Positions 15,872 to 24,448 of a DNA stretch of 33,954 bases are shown piece by piece. The notes under the pieces were generated by a model. That model was given only the letters and a program-made list of their open reading frames with translations, was not told the DNA's origin and did no database searches. The DNA comes from Deferribacterota bacterium. GTDB taxonomy: Bacteria; Chrysiogenota; Deferribacteres; Deferribacterales; UBA228. The stretch is taken from the NCBI GenBank assembly GCA_034189185.1, contig JAXHVM010000003.1:1-33954 (forward strand), written 5' to 3'. A program made the position numbers and the translations under genes. Numbering within the stretch: position 1 is the stretch's first letter; each line of letters starts with the position of its first letter.

Positions 15872-17277
15872 TCTATTTTGAACCATCAATTCAGTTTATA
15901 GGTCACTTAATATCAGTTGTTGTTATTCTTATGATTCTATCAGGTAGAAGAGAAGCAAGGGCAACACTTTCCTGGCTTTTAATTGTTATAGTATTCCCTT
16001 ATATTGGCGCTTTACTATATTTTATTTTTGGCTACCCAACAATAAAGATGATGGTGGATGTTAAACTTAAGAGAGACGTAAATATTGATATATACAGATA
16101 TTATAATCAGTTAGAAGAATTTGAGAAGAATGAAAAGGGGCAAATGATTTTAAAGGTAACAAATTGTAGTCCCACATTATGTTCAAACTTTGAGATTTTT
16201 ACAAGTGCCAGAGATAAATATAACCGACTTATTGATGATATAAAGAGGGCAAAATATTATATATTTCTTGAATACTATGTCTTTAGACAGGATGAAACTG
16301 GGAAATATTTTATAGATTTACTTGCTCGTAAAGCTTCAGAAGGAGTAAAGGTATATTTTTTATATGATGGTATTGGGGCTATGGGGCTTAGTATAAGGAG
16401 AGGGTTTTTGAGGCCTCTTGTTAAGGCCGGTGGTAAGGTTGGCGTATTTTTATCGCCCTTTAGTTTAAAGACATTCTTAAAACTAAATTTTAGAAATCAT
16501 AGAAAAATAGCAATTGTAGATGGTGAGGTTTGTTATACTGGAGGGATGAATATAGGGAATGAATATATTGGCGAAGTCTTTAATCAGAGTAAATGGTATG
16601 ATATTCATGCTCGTTTTTATGGGGATGCTGTCCATGAGGTTGAAGAGGTATTTGCAAGGGATTGGTATTTTTCTACTAATGAAAATTTGCAAGAACTTAT
16701 AAGAAAACATGAACGTAAAGTTGGAGGTGATACTACTGTACAGGTTATTTCTTCGGGTCCAGACCAAAAGATACCACTTATCTATAATACATTATATACT
16801 GCTATATCCCTAGCAAAGGAGCGTATAGATATTATTACACCTTATTTAATTCCCGATCAGCCATTAATGGAACTCTTAAGGAATCTTGCTATGAGGGGAG
16901 TGAAAATAAGATTAATATTGCCAGGTTATAATAATCATCCTTTAGTTGCTTATGCCGGTAGATCATATTATGAGGATTTGTTAGAAGTTGGCATTGAGAT
17001 ATATGAAACAAAAGATGTTATGTTACACGCAAAGATTATCGTTATTGATAATGACTGGTGTACCTTGGGAACTGCCAATATGGATACGAGAAGTTTTATG
17101 TTAAATTTTGAATTGAATATTATTATCTATTCATATAATTTTGTTAAGAAAGTTGATGAGATAGTTCAAGATTATCTAGATGTATCAAAGAAAGTATATT
17201 ATGAAGATTTTACAAAAAGGGCTTATATTAAAAGAATTTTCGAAGGTATTTGCAGAACAATTTCACCTGTATTATAA
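15865..17277 (+). CDS. cls: Cardiolipin synthase (phospholipase D family)
   Basis: Inner-membrane enzyme that condenses two phosphatidylglycerols into cardiolipin and glycerol. Seen in 470 residues: two N-terminal hydrophobic segments (about 7-25 and 35-57), then two phospholipase-D domains with HKD motifs at His212/Lys214/Asp219 (NHRKIAIVDG) and His388/Lys390/Asp395 (LHAKIIVID), each followed by the GG/GT-N-x-D/G segment (YTGGMNIGNEY, LGTANMDTRS). Length and layout are those of ClsA. It overlaps the radical SAM gene by seven bases, so they are co-transcribed. A 9-base inverted repeat (17268-17276 with 17290-17298) spans its stop codon and may weakly terminate transcription. Confidence 0.96.
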   Translation: MLIYFEPSIQFIGHLISVVVILMILSGRREARATLSWLLIVIVFPYIGALLYFIFGYPTIKMMVDVKLKRDVNIDIYRYYNQLEEFEKNEKGQMILKVTNCSPTLCSNFEIFTSARDKYNRLIDDIKRAKYYIFLEYYVFRQDETGKYFIDLLARKASEGVKVYFLYDGIGAMGLSIRRGFLRPLVKAGGKVGVFLSPFSLKTFLKLNFRNHRKIAIVDGEVCYTGGMNIGNEYIGEVFNQSKWYDIHARFYGDAVHEVEEVFARDWYFSTNENLQELIRKHERKVGGDTTVQVISSGPDQKIPLIYNTLYTAISLAKERIDIITPYLIPDQPLMELLRNLAMRGVKIRLILPGYNNHPLVAYAGRSYYEDLLEVGIEIYETKDVMLHAKIIVIDNDWCTLGTANMDTRSFMLNFELNIIIYSYNFVKKVDEIVQDYLDVSKKVYYEDFTKRAYIKRIFEGICRTISPVL

Positions 17278-17318
17278 TTTTTGATTGTATATAATACATA
17301 TAATTATTATTTTAGAGA

Positions 17319-17345
17319 TTGAAATAATTAATGCTTTTGTATAAT
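17319..17345 (+). promoter_or_regulatory. Possible promoter for the surE-TPR-exbBD genes
   Basis: TTGAAA at 17319-17324 and a perfect TATAAT at 17340-17345, 15 bases apart (shorter than the usual 17), 25 bases before the surE ATG. The good -10 box supports it; the tight spacing is against it. Confidence 0.35.
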
Positions 17346-17370
17346 AATAAAATAATTAAAAAAGGTATAT

Positions 17371-18138
17371 ATGAAAATATTAGTAACCAATGATGATGGG
17401 ATTTATTCAGAGGGCATTTACTCATTATATAGTTCATTGAAGAGCATTGGAGAGGTATATGTAGTAGCACCAATAACTGAGCAATCTGCAGTTGGCCATG
17501 CTATTACAATAAACAATCCCTTAAAAATAAGCGAGGTTTATAGAAAAGATAAATATTTTGGCATAGGCGTTGATGGCACACCAGCAGATTGTGTTAAGTT
17601 GGCTTTTTCAGATATTATTAAGGATAAAATTGATTTAGTTGTTTCAGGCATTAATCATGGTGCAAATCTATGTAATAACATAATATATTCCGGTACAGTT
17701 TCAGCTGCTACAGAGGGGTCTATGTTAGGTGTGAAGTCTATAGCTATGAGTTTGGCCTCTATAGAATATACCGATTTTAGTATAGCGGCCTCCTTTGCAG
17801 CGTATTTTGCTGAATATATCTATAATATGGATATAGACAATAGTGTAACTTTTAATGTGAATGTTCCACCTCTAAAAAAAGATGAGATTAAAGGTTGGAA
17901 GTGGACTATTCAGGGAAAGACTAAATATCTTGATACTTTTGAAAAGAGATATGACCCAAAAGGAAATGTATATTATTGGATGGTTGGCGAACAAAATATT
18001 ATTGTAAGCGATCCAAATGCTGATGATACTGCTGTAAGAGAAGGTTTTATAAGTGTAACACCTCTCCATTATGATATGTGTGATTATAAGGTATATGAAC
18101 AGCTTCGAGAAAAAGAGGTTGGGCATTTTAATTTTTAA
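17371..18138 (+). CDS. surE: 5'-nucleotidase SurE
   Basis: Metal-dependent nucleoside monophosphatase, also able to act on polyphosphate in some bacteria; cytoplasmic and linked to stationary-phase survival. Seen in 255 residues: MKILVTNDDGIYSEGI with the metal-binding Asp8 and Asp9, APITEQSAVGHAIT with the conserved Ser, VDGTPADCVKLA, VSGINHGANLCNNIIYSGTV with the metal-binding Asn, and AATEGSMLGVKSIAMS. All match SurE closely. AAAGG stands six bases before the ATG. The next gene starts four bases after its stop, so this gene leads the TPR-ExbB-ExbD-TonB block, although its enzyme function has no obvious link to that machinery. Confidence 0.96.
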   Translation: MKILVTNDDGIYSEGIYSLYSSLKSIGEVYVVAPITEQSAVGHAITINNPLKISEVYRKDKYFGIGVDGTPADCVKLAFSDIIKDKIDLVVSGINHGANLCNNIIYSGTVSAATEGSMLGVKSIAMSLASIEYTDFSIAASFAAYFAEYIYNMDIDNSVTFNVNVPPLKKDEIKGWKWTIQGKTKYLDTFEKRYDPKGNVYYWMVGEQNIIVSDPNADDTAVREGFISVTPLHYDMCDYKVYEQLREKEVGHFNF

Positions 18139-18142
18139 GTGG

Positions 18143-20821
18143 ATGCCAACTAGGTTACTACTTTTTATATTATATTTTTGTATTTTACTTTATTTAAGGC
18201 CTTTATTTGCTGATATTAAAATACCAGATATATCTTTCTACGGAAAAGAGATAACAAATTATTATGTTGGGCCATCTTTTGCATCGATAAACTTAAAATA
18301 TGATAAAAAAACAGATTTTGATACATATCTTAAAAAAATCAATATCGAAGCTGAATCATTAAAAGAAAGTAAATATACTTCTGAAAAGCCAGGATTGATG
18401 TTTTCAGGTAAGTTTCTCACAAATTTTTCTTCATTATTTGTCGGGGATAAAGCCTTTAGAAATTATATAGTAAAAAAGTTTTTAGAGAGAGATTACTTTG
18501 CTGTTATAAGTGGATTTGAAAATTATGGTGATAAATTACAAGATACCGAATATTATAATGAAGTTAAATTTTTATATGCATTTTCACTTAAAATGACAGG
18601 CAATACAAATCAAGCATTAAATTATTTAGAAGATTTATCAAAAAATAACGATGAATTTTCTTTGTATTCACAAGATGTGTTATTCTCATATCTATATGAT
18701 ATACACGATTATGATCGTATACTTTCAGTAAAAGAAGATATAGTTAGATTTTCCCCTTTTAGTGAATATATAGTTTTGAAGGTTTTGTTGGATAGAAATA
18801 GGTTTGATGAAATCATTGAGTTAGTGGACAAAAATACTCAGAATATCTCTAAAAATAATATCTTTAATAAGTTTAAAATAATAGCCTATTATTATAAAAA
18901 AGAATATAAGACTCTTTTAGATTATATAGATATTGCTGATAATGAGAGTATTTTTTTTATAATTGATGCAGCTATTAATATTGGTAAGATGGAATTAGCA
19001 AAGAATCTTATTGTTAATTTAAGTGATAGTGAAATGATTAACTATTTTAATGGTAGGATCGCAATAGCGGGTAATAATGTTACAAAGTTAGAAAGAAGTA
19101 TAAACAGGCTGCAAGAAGATAGAAATAAGCTAAACTTAGTTTTTTTATATCTAGATAAATATTATCCAGAGATTGATCTAGCTTTTATGGATTCAGTTAA
19201 TTTTAAAGATAGATCTTATAAAGATTATATTTATTTTTATTCAGGGTTATATCTACTAGAAAAAAATGACTATTTGAGTGCGTCAACATTTTTGCAGAGA
19301 ATTGCCTTTAACCCTGCACTTGTATCAAACAGTTATTTTTATTTAGGTTATGCTTATGCTAATCAAGATATGGATAGGGCTATATACTATCTAACAAGAT
19401 ATTTAAATATGGAGTCGGCTCATGGTGAAAAACTAGCTGTTGCAAAATATTTGTTGGGCAATATCTATTTTATAAAAAATGATATCAATAAAACCTTAAT
19501 TGTTATTAGTGACTGCAAGGAAGATTTTTGTTTAGATTTAAAAGCAAGAACTTATATATCAAAAAAGGACTATACTAAGATGTTAAAAATTATAGATGGT
19601 TTAGAGCCTGATAAGAGAGCATATTATAGGGCTGTATATTACTACAATACAAAAAAATATGATAAATCATTACAAATGTTAAAAAATATAGAAAAACCAA
19701 CTGCTGAAAGTGATAAGCTCTTAATGTTGACATTTTTTAAACTGGATAAGAAAGATAGTGCTTTAGAGATATTTAGAAAATATAGGGAGCTTTCTGATTT
19801 TAGAAAAGAAGCGGTAAAATACCTGTTTTTATCTGGGGATTATAAAATGGTAATAGATATATCCAATAAAGATGATGATCCCTATATTAAGTTAATAAGA
19901 GCTAAATCATTATATTCTTTGAAAGAATATAATAGAGCTCTTTCCATATTTAATGAATTGTTAACTTATGAAAAATACCGCTATGATGTGATTTTTAGCA
20001 TAATAAATATTTATGATAGATTATATAAAGATAAAGAATATATTGAAAAGAGTTTATCACTTATTAAAAGATATAATTTTGATAATAAGGATCTATTAGT
20101 GCTTCGATTAATAAATAGATCATTAGATGATAATGTTAACTTTACAATTGGATTGATCAATTATTTCTTAGATAATTTTAAGAATTCTGAGTATTTAAAT
20201 GATGTTTATTTGGGAAGGGCAAAATTGTTTAATAAAATTGGGAAAAATGACGAGTGTATTGTTGATACAAATTATGTATTGGATATTGCTCCTAAAAATA
20301 TAGATGCTTTATTTATACAAGCTACTTGTTATGAGGCTACAGAAAAGTTTGAAAGCGCAGTTGATAATTACAAAAAATTAATTGAATTAAATAATAATCC
20401 TTATACTGAAATTAGTTATAAAAAATTAATAGAGTATTCTAATGACAAAGATATAGTGTATGAAGCTTGTAATTATTTTAAAGAAAAAAATGATAGATTG
20501 TATACCAAGGGAATGATTAGGTATCTTGATTTAGTTAACATGGAAGAACTTCCAAAACATGTTGATTTTATTACAAAACTTAAAAAATATAAAGACCCTG
20601 ATATTGCCGCTGCAGGGTATTATATATTTGGAAAATTATTAGAGGGTAAAAATGATTTAAAGACAGCAGCATCTAATTATCTAAATGGTTATTATTTAAA
20701 AGAGAGTAGCGAATTTTCAAAAAAAGCTTTAGAGAGGGCGTATAATATATATAAAAATTTAAATGATTTAGATAATGCCAAAAAAGTAAAAAAACTTATG
20801 AAAGGTGGTAAAAATGATTGA
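18143..20821 (+). CDS. Large exported TPR-repeat protein
   Basis: A protein of about 892 residues, probably periplasmic. Seen: from the ATG at 18143 a hydrophobic stretch with basic start (MPTRLLLFILYFCILLYLRP) ending LFA before DIK, a good Sec signal peptide with cleavage after Ala; then many helix pairs of TPR type. Typical stretches are YYNEVKFLYAFSLKMTGN, SNSYFYLGYAYANQDMDRA, YLLGNIYFIKND and DALFIQATCYEATEKFESA. The open frame reaches further back into surE (18071), but that would put 24 residues before the signal peptide, so I prefer the ATG four bases after the surE stop. Its stop overlaps exbB. TPR proteins beside ExbB/TolQ genes usually serve as periplasmic scaffolds (compare CpoB of the Tol system). 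Specific role unknown. Confidence 0.85.
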   Translation: MPTRLLLFILYFCILLYLRPLFADIKIPDISFYGKEITNYYVGPSFASINLKYDKKTDFDTYLKKINIEAESLKESKYTSEKPGLMFSGKFLTNFSSLFVGDKAFRNYIVKKFLERDYFAVISGFENYGDKLQDTEYYNEVKFLYAFSLKMTGNTNQALNYLEDLSKNNDEFSLYSQDVLFSYLYDIHDYDRILSVKEDIVRFSPFSEYIVLKVLLDRNRFDEIIELVDKNTQNISKNNIFNKFKIIAYYYKKEYKTLLDYIDIADNESIFFIIDAAINIGKMELAKNLIVNLSDSEMINYFNGRIAIAGNNVTKLERSINRLQEDRNKLNLVFLYLDKYYPEIDLAFMDSVNFKDRSYKDYIYFYSGLYLLEKNDYLSASTFLQRIAFNPALVSNSYFYLGYAYANQDMDRAIYYLTRYLNMESAHGEKLAVAKYLLGNIYFIKNDINKTLIVISDCKEDFCLDLKARTYISKKDYTKMLKIIDGLEPDKRAYYRAVYYYNTKKYDKSLQMLKNIEKPTAESDKLLMLTFFKLDKKDSALEIFRKYRELSDFRKEAVKYLFLSGDYKMVIDISNKDDDPYIKLIRAKSLYSLKEYNRALSIFNELLTYEKYRYDVIFSIINIYDRLYKDKEYIEKSLSLIKRYNFDNKDLLVLRLINRSLDDNVNFTIGLINYFLDNFKNSEYLNDVYLGRAKLFNKIGKNDECIVDTNYVLDIAPKNIDALFIQATCYEATEKFESAVDNYKKLIELNNNPYTEISYKKLIEYSNDKDIVYEACNYFKEKNDRLYTKGMIRYLDLVNMEELPKHVDFITKLKKYKDPDIAAAGYYIFGKLLEGKNDLKTAASNYLNGYYLKESSEFSKKALERAYNIYKNLNDLDNAKKVKKLMKGGKND

Positions 20822-21419
20822 ACTATTTAAAGCTGGCGGAGTAATAATGTATCCTATCGTTTTTTTATCTGTATTAGCACTTGCTATGTTTTTAGAGAGA
20901 ATTATTTTTCTAAGGCCAAAAAGATATGTTCCCAAAGACTTTACAGATAAACTTTTGAAATTATTGAATGAGAAATCCTTTGATGAGGCAAAAATTTTAT
21001 GTGATAACAATAAATCTGCAATATCAGTAATAGCCAAAGAAATTTTAAATAATGTAGATCTTCCTATTAGTAGATTATTAGAGGTAGCTGAGGAGACAGG
21101 GAGAACTGAAGGTAGGAGAATAGAAAAATATTTGCCTACCTTACAGATTATAGCTAATTTAGCCCCTCTTCTAGGTTTTTTTGGAACTGTCGTTGGTATG
21201 GTTAAGACTTTTATAGCAATATCTCAGCATGGAATGAGCAATGTACAACCATTAGCAGGTGGTATATCAGAAGCGTTATTAACAACTGCAGCGGGCCTGC
21301 CAGTTGCCATTATATCAATCATTTTTTATTATATTATTAAATTTAGATCTGAACAGGTTATTCATTTAATGGAAAAACAAACTTCTTATATAATAAATGC
21401 AATATTTAAAGGTGAATAA
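20814..21419 (+). CDS. exbB: ExbB/TolQ/MotA-type proton channel subunit
   Basis: Inner-membrane channel subunit that, with ExbD, uses the proton gradient to drive a TonB- or TolA-like protein. Seen in 201 residues: a first hydrophobic segment (VIMYPIVFLSVLALAMFLERI), a cytoplasmic loop, and the conserved core RRIEKYLPTLQIIANLAPLLG, FFGTVVGMVKTF, then GGISEALLTTAAGLPVAI with the conserved Thr and Ala positions. I chose the ATG at 20814 because AAAGGTGG lies just upstream at the right distance; a GTG three codons earlier is possible. The start lies inside the TPR gene (eight-base overlap ATGATTGA), so translation is coupled. ExbB and TolQ cannot be told apart here. Confidence 0.94.
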   Translation: MIELFKAGGVIMYPIVFLSVLALAMFLERIIFLRPKRYVPKDFTDKLLKLLNEKSFDEAKILCDNNKSAISVIAKEILNNVDLPISRLLEVAEETGRTEGRRIEKYLPTLQIIANLAPLLGFFGTVVGMVKTFIAISQHGMSNVQPLAGGISEALLTTAAGLPVAIISIIFYYIIKFRSEQVIHLMEKQTSYIINAIFKGE

Positions 21420-21420
21420 A

Positions 21421-21828
21421 ATGAATTTTAAAGGTAAAGATGATAAGGGTAATGGATTTGAATTAAATCTAACACCTTTAATTGATATAGTTTTTTTGCT
21501 CTTAATATTTTTGATGTTGTCAGCAACAACTATGAAGTACACTTCATCTATTAAGGTTAATTTACCAAAAGCAACAAGCGATAAAGCTGCAACCAAGGAT
21601 AATATAATTATAACAGTTGATAATAAAGATAGGATATATGTAGATGGAAAACCTATTGAGAGAGAGAGCTTGCCTTTAATCTTAGAAAATCTATGGAAGA
21701 AGAATAAAACAGCAAATTTAGTTATAGAAGCAGATAAAGATGCCACCCATGGTACTGTGGTGTATGTAATGGATCAATCAAGGAAGAGTGGATTTGAGAA
21801 GTTTACCATATCTGTATTGGAAGAATGA
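21421..21828 (+). CDS. exbD: ExbD/TolR-type biopolymer transport protein
   Basis: Partner of ExbB with one transmembrane helix and a periplasmic domain. Seen in 135 residues: the conserved ELNLTPLIDIVFLLLIFLML segment, in which Asp22 is the proton-carrying residue; then a periplasmic domain ending LVIEADKDATHGTVVYVMDQ and GFEKFTISVLEE. The ATG at 21421 follows AAAGGTG at five bases and begins two bases after the exbB stop. The open frame extends eight codons further upstream into exbB, which I reject because that puts the start far from a ribosome-binding site. It ends in an ATGA overlap with the TonB-like gene. Confidence 0.94.
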   Translation: MNFKGKDDKGNGFELNLTPLIDIVFLLLIFLMLSATTMKYTSSIKVNLPKATSDKAATKDNIIITVDNKDRIYVDGKPIERESLPLILENLWKKNKTANLVIEADKDATHGTVVYVMDQSRKSGFEKFTISVLEE

Positions 21829-22517
21829 ATGTAATCTTAAGATATTGCTTTTTGTTTGTAATATCAGCTATTATCCATATAATTATTCTATCATTTTTTA
21901 ATTATGATCTAATTATAAATATAAAAAAAGAAAAAGAAATAGATGTGGTGATTAAAGAAAAGCCTAAGAAAAAGATTACAAGAAAAACTCGCGAAAAAAT
22001 ACCCTTTGAGAAAGAACTTAAAGAGGAGTTGAATATAGCTAGACCAAAGATTGAATTACCAGAGACGTTGTTAAGTAATAGAATAGAAATTACACCCTCT
22101 AAAATAGGTGTGCTACACTCTAAAGAGGTAAAAGTTGATGAGGGAAGCCTTTTTACTGCTATTGAAAAAGAAATAGAGAGTATAGAAAATAATAATATCA
22201 AAGAAATAAAAGACAATAAAACAAAAGAGGTTGTTAAAAACAGTTTTTTTGAAATAAAAGAGATGACTAACAGGGAGAGGAAGATTGTTTATATACCAGA
22301 GAAGAAAAGTGATTTTTCATTGCCAAGGAATACAGATTTAATTTTAGAATTTAATATAAATAAAGAAGGTGTCCCCTATAACATTTCTTTTGTTAATAGA
22401 TCAGCTTATGAGATTGAAAAAATAGCATTAGATTTTGTAAAAAATATACGTTTTGCAGCAGTTGATTATGATAGTGTTGATAAGGTTAGGATAGTTTTAC
22501 ATTTTACAGTTAATTAA
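21825..22517 (+). CDS. TonB-like energy-transducing protein
   Basis: A 230-residue protein that should link the ExbB/ExbD motor to an outer-membrane partner. Seen: a single N-terminal transmembrane helix (about 4-30, YCFLFVISAIIHIIIL), a charged Lys/Glu-rich linker (KEKPKKKITRKTREK) in place of the usual Pro-Lys repeats, a long central region, and a C-terminal domain with LILEFNINKEGVP, then SAYEIEKIALDFVKNIRF and a closing strand RIVLHFTV. This is the TonB C-terminal pattern (rFtI..dG.v, then aAl.av..wrF). It starts in an ATGA overlap with exbD. TolA is the alternative; the short size and TonB-type C-terminus favour TonB. Confidence 0.85.
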   Translation: MNVILRYCFLFVISAIIHIIILSFFNYDLIINIKKEKEIDVVIKEKPKKKITRKTREKIPFEKELKEELNIARPKIELPETLLSNRIEITPSKIGVLHSKEVKVDEGSLFTAIEKEIESIENNNIKEIKDNKTKEVVKNSFFEIKEMTNRERKIVYIPEKKSDFSLPRNTDLILEFNINKEGVPYNISFVNRSAYEIEKIALDFVKNIRFAAVDYDSVDKVRIVLHFTVN

Positions 22518-22537
22518 TAGTATTGTTAAGGTGTTTT

Positions 22538-23665
22538 ATGGATGAGCTAAAGGAAATAATAAAAAATAAGATTAAAAAAACTGGTAAAATAACTTTTAGA
22601 GATTTTATGGAAACAGCCCTTTACCATCCAAAATTAGGTTATTATCAAAAGGAAAATCCTTTTGGTATAACAGGTAGCTATTATACATCAGTGGATGCTT
22701 CCTTTGCATTTGGAAGATCTATTGCCAAAAGTTTAATATATGTAATAGACTATTTTAAGCTAAAACCACAATTAATAGAGATAGGTGCAGGTAGGGGTTT
22801 TTTAGCAAAGGATATATTGGATTTTATTAAAGATGTAGATAATAAGCTATATAATTCATTAACTTATATAATTGTTGAGAGAAGTGAGTATCTTATAGGC
22901 GTTCAAAGGGACGTTTTAAGTAATCACAAAGGTAGGGTATTATGGTGCAATTTAGATGATTTGCACGAGTTTGAGGGTGTAATTTTCTCCAATGAATTGA
23001 TTGATGCATTTCCTGTTCATAGAGTAATTAATATTGATGGAGAATATAAAGAATTATATGTTGTAGATCATAATGATAAACTACAATTTTTTCCCGATAA
23101 TTTATCAACTAGCGCATTAAAAGAATATTTAGAGTATTTAAGTATAAATCTAAAAAATAAACAGATTGCTGATATAAATTTAGATGCCCTAGCATTTTTA
23201 AAGAGACTTTCTTCACTAATTAGCAAGGGTTTTATTCTAACTATTGATTATGGTTTTTTAGCAAAGCAACTATATAGCTCTTTTAGAATGGATGGTACAG
23301 TAACGTGTTATTTTAAGCACACCCAAAATAATAATTTTTTTGAACGCATAGGTTATCAAGATATAACGGCCTTTGTTGATTTCTCAGCTTTGATTGAATA
23401 CGGTAAATTATTTAATTTAGATTGCTTGGCATTTATGGAGCAGTGGAAATATCTTTTATTGAGTTCTATTTTAGAAGAAATAGAAAATGCTAAATCTGAT
23501 TTAGAAAAAGCTTCTATAAAGTCTTTAATAATGCCAGATGTCGGTTTTGGATCAAATTTTCATGTATTAATGCAAGCTAAAAATTTAAAATGGGGTGAGG
23601 ACTTTAAGTATTTGAGGTCTTCAGCAAACCTTTTCGATGATTTGTTGGGTAATTATATAAAATAA
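22538..23665 (+). CDS. MidA/NDUFAF7-type SAM-dependent methyltransferase
   Basis: A 375-residue methyltransferase of the COG1565/DUF185 family, whose mitochondrial member NDUFAF7 (MidA) methylates an arginine of complex I subunit NDUFS2. The bacterial substrate is not established. Seen: FRDFMETALYHPKLGYY at the N-terminus, GSYYTSVDASFAFG, the SAM-binding IEIGAGRGFLAKDIL, then FSNELIDAFPVHRV and LTIDYGF, all family hallmarks. I chose the ATG at 22538, which has AAGGTG five bases before it, over a TTG five codons earlier. It lies 20 bases after the TonB-like gene on the same strand and ends the block. No complex I genes are in the window. Confidence 0.93.
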   Translation: MDELKEIIKNKIKKTGKITFRDFMETALYHPKLGYYQKENPFGITGSYYTSVDASFAFGRSIAKSLIYVIDYFKLKPQLIEIGAGRGFLAKDILDFIKDVDNKLYNSLTYIIVERSEYLIGVQRDVLSNHKGRVLWCNLDDLHEFEGVIFSNELIDAFPVHRVINIDGEYKELYVVDHNDKLQFFPDNLSTSALKEYLEYLSINLKNKQIADINLDALAFLKRLSSLISKGFILTIDYGFLAKQLYSSFRMDGTVTCYFKHTQNNNFFERIGYQDITAFVDFSALIEYGKLFNLDCLAFMEQWKYLLLSSILEEIENAKSDLEKASIKSLIMPDVGFGSNFHVLMQAKNLKWGEDFKYLRSSANLFDDLLGNYIK

Positions 23666-23685
23666 ATTAAGATTTATTTTTAGTT
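23659..23685 (+). terminator. Possible weak terminator after the MidA-type gene
   Basis: AAAATAAAT at 23659-23667 pairs perfectly with ATTTATTTT at 23672-23680 around a 4-base loop (TAAG), and T-rich sequence follows. It spans the MidA-type stop codon and lies before the convergent HAD gene. Stem is A-T only, so strength is uncertain. Confidence 0.4.
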
Positions 23686-23694
23686 GTTTTTATT

Positions 23695-24327
23695 TTATAG
23701 ATATCTAAATATCTCGCTGTGATTATTAATTATATTATCATTAAGGGTTGTATTATTTTTATAAGAAATAAATGGAATAGAAGCTTTTTCTGCTGCTAAT
23801 TCGTCAACTACCGAATCACCTATATATAAAGCATTATAATTTTGAATATTAAAGTACTTAAGTATTTTTATGAGTCCCTCAGGTGATGGTTTTGGCTCTT
23901 TTATATCATTAGATGTTACAATATAGTCAAAGAAAATGTGGATGTTGAAGTGAGTAAGTATTTTATAAACTGATATACCTCTATTAGTAAAAATAGAGAG
24001 TTTTATATTTTGATTCTTAAGTGTTTTCAATACCTTTATTAAATTGGGTTGTAGTTTCATATAGTTTATTAATTCATCAAAATTTTTCTTTCTAATAAAT
24101 GACTTTATGTTCGAAATAATTTCAGAATCATCAGTCAAAAGATTTAGTGCATCATTTGTTGTAAGCATTAATATCTTCTCGACTAGCTTTTTATTGCTTT
24201 TATCAAATTTCTTTAGATTAAAATTTTCGCAGATTATATCATAAAATTTAAAAACCGCTTCTTTGCTATCAACAATAACCCCGTCAAAATCATAGATTAA
24301 TAATTTTTTGTAAGTTCTTTTTGTCAT
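23695..24327 (-). CDS. HAD-superfamily phosphatase (phosphoglycolate phosphatase-like)
   Basis: A 210-residue hydrolase. Seen: motif I YDFDGVIVDS with nucleophile Asp13 and acid/base Asp15, an all-helical cap region (about 20-80), motif II SIFTNRG (Thr), motif III EPKPSPEG with the Lys, and motif IV GDSVVDELAAEKAS. The order and small cap match Gph/PgmB-type HAD proteins. A phosphoglycolate phosphatase would fit the glycolate dehydrogenase elsewhere in the window, but sugar phosphatase or beta-phosphoglucomutase is equally compatible. No Shine-Dalgarno is clear before the ATG. It is the only minus-strand gene here and is divergent from fliD. Confidence 0.88.
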   Translation of the reverse strand: MTKRTYKKLLIYDFDGVIVDSKEAVFKFYDIICENFNLKKFDKSNKKLVEKILMLTTNDALNLLTDDSEIISNIKSFIRKKNFDELINYMKLQPNLIKVLKTLKNQNIKLSIFTNRGISVYKILTHFNIHIFFDYIVTSNDIKEPKPSPEGLIKILKYFNIQNYNALYIGDSVVDELAAEKASIPFISYKNNTTLNDNIINNHSEIFRYL

Positions 24328-24347
24328 AATGAAGTATTTTAATCTAC

Positions 24348-24376
24348 ATAATATTTTATTGAATATATAATTTCAA
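24348..24376 (-). promoter_or_regulatory. Sigma-70-type promoter of the HAD phosphatase gene
   Basis: On the minus strand TTGAAA (24376-24371) and TATTAT (24353-24348) are exactly 17 bases apart, 5 of 6 to consensus at each box. The predicted start is near 24341, 14 bases before the HAD ATG. It lies 28 bases from the divergent sigma-28-type promoter of fliD, so the two could interfere. Confidence 0.5.
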
Positions 24377-24403
24377 TTATTTAATTATTACTTATATTTT
24401 TTA

Positions 24404-24430
24404 TTAAGTTTTTTATTAAATAGTCGATAT
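24404..24430 (+). promoter_or_regulatory. Sigma-28 (FliA)-type promoter upstream of fliD
   Basis: TTAAGTTT at 24404-24411 and GTCGATAT at 24423-24430 match the FliA consensus (TAAAGTTT, 11 bases, GCCGATAA) at 7 of 8 and 6 of 8 positions with the exact 11-base spacer. The fliD start is 18 bases downstream, which gives a short leader that still holds the AGGTG ribosome-binding site. No sigma-70 promoter of similar quality lies nearby on this strand. Confidence 0.65.
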
Positions 24431-24448
24431 CTAAAATGAGGTGCTCAT

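Noticed and set aside
18071-18142. Longer N-terminus for the TPR protein
   Set aside because: It would place 24 residues, encoded inside surE, before an obvious signal peptide; the ATG at 18143 fits better.
21366-21746. 126-codon open frame on the minus strand over exbD
   Set aside because: It is the reverse of the conserved exbD transmembrane and periplasmic parts; no signal supports it.
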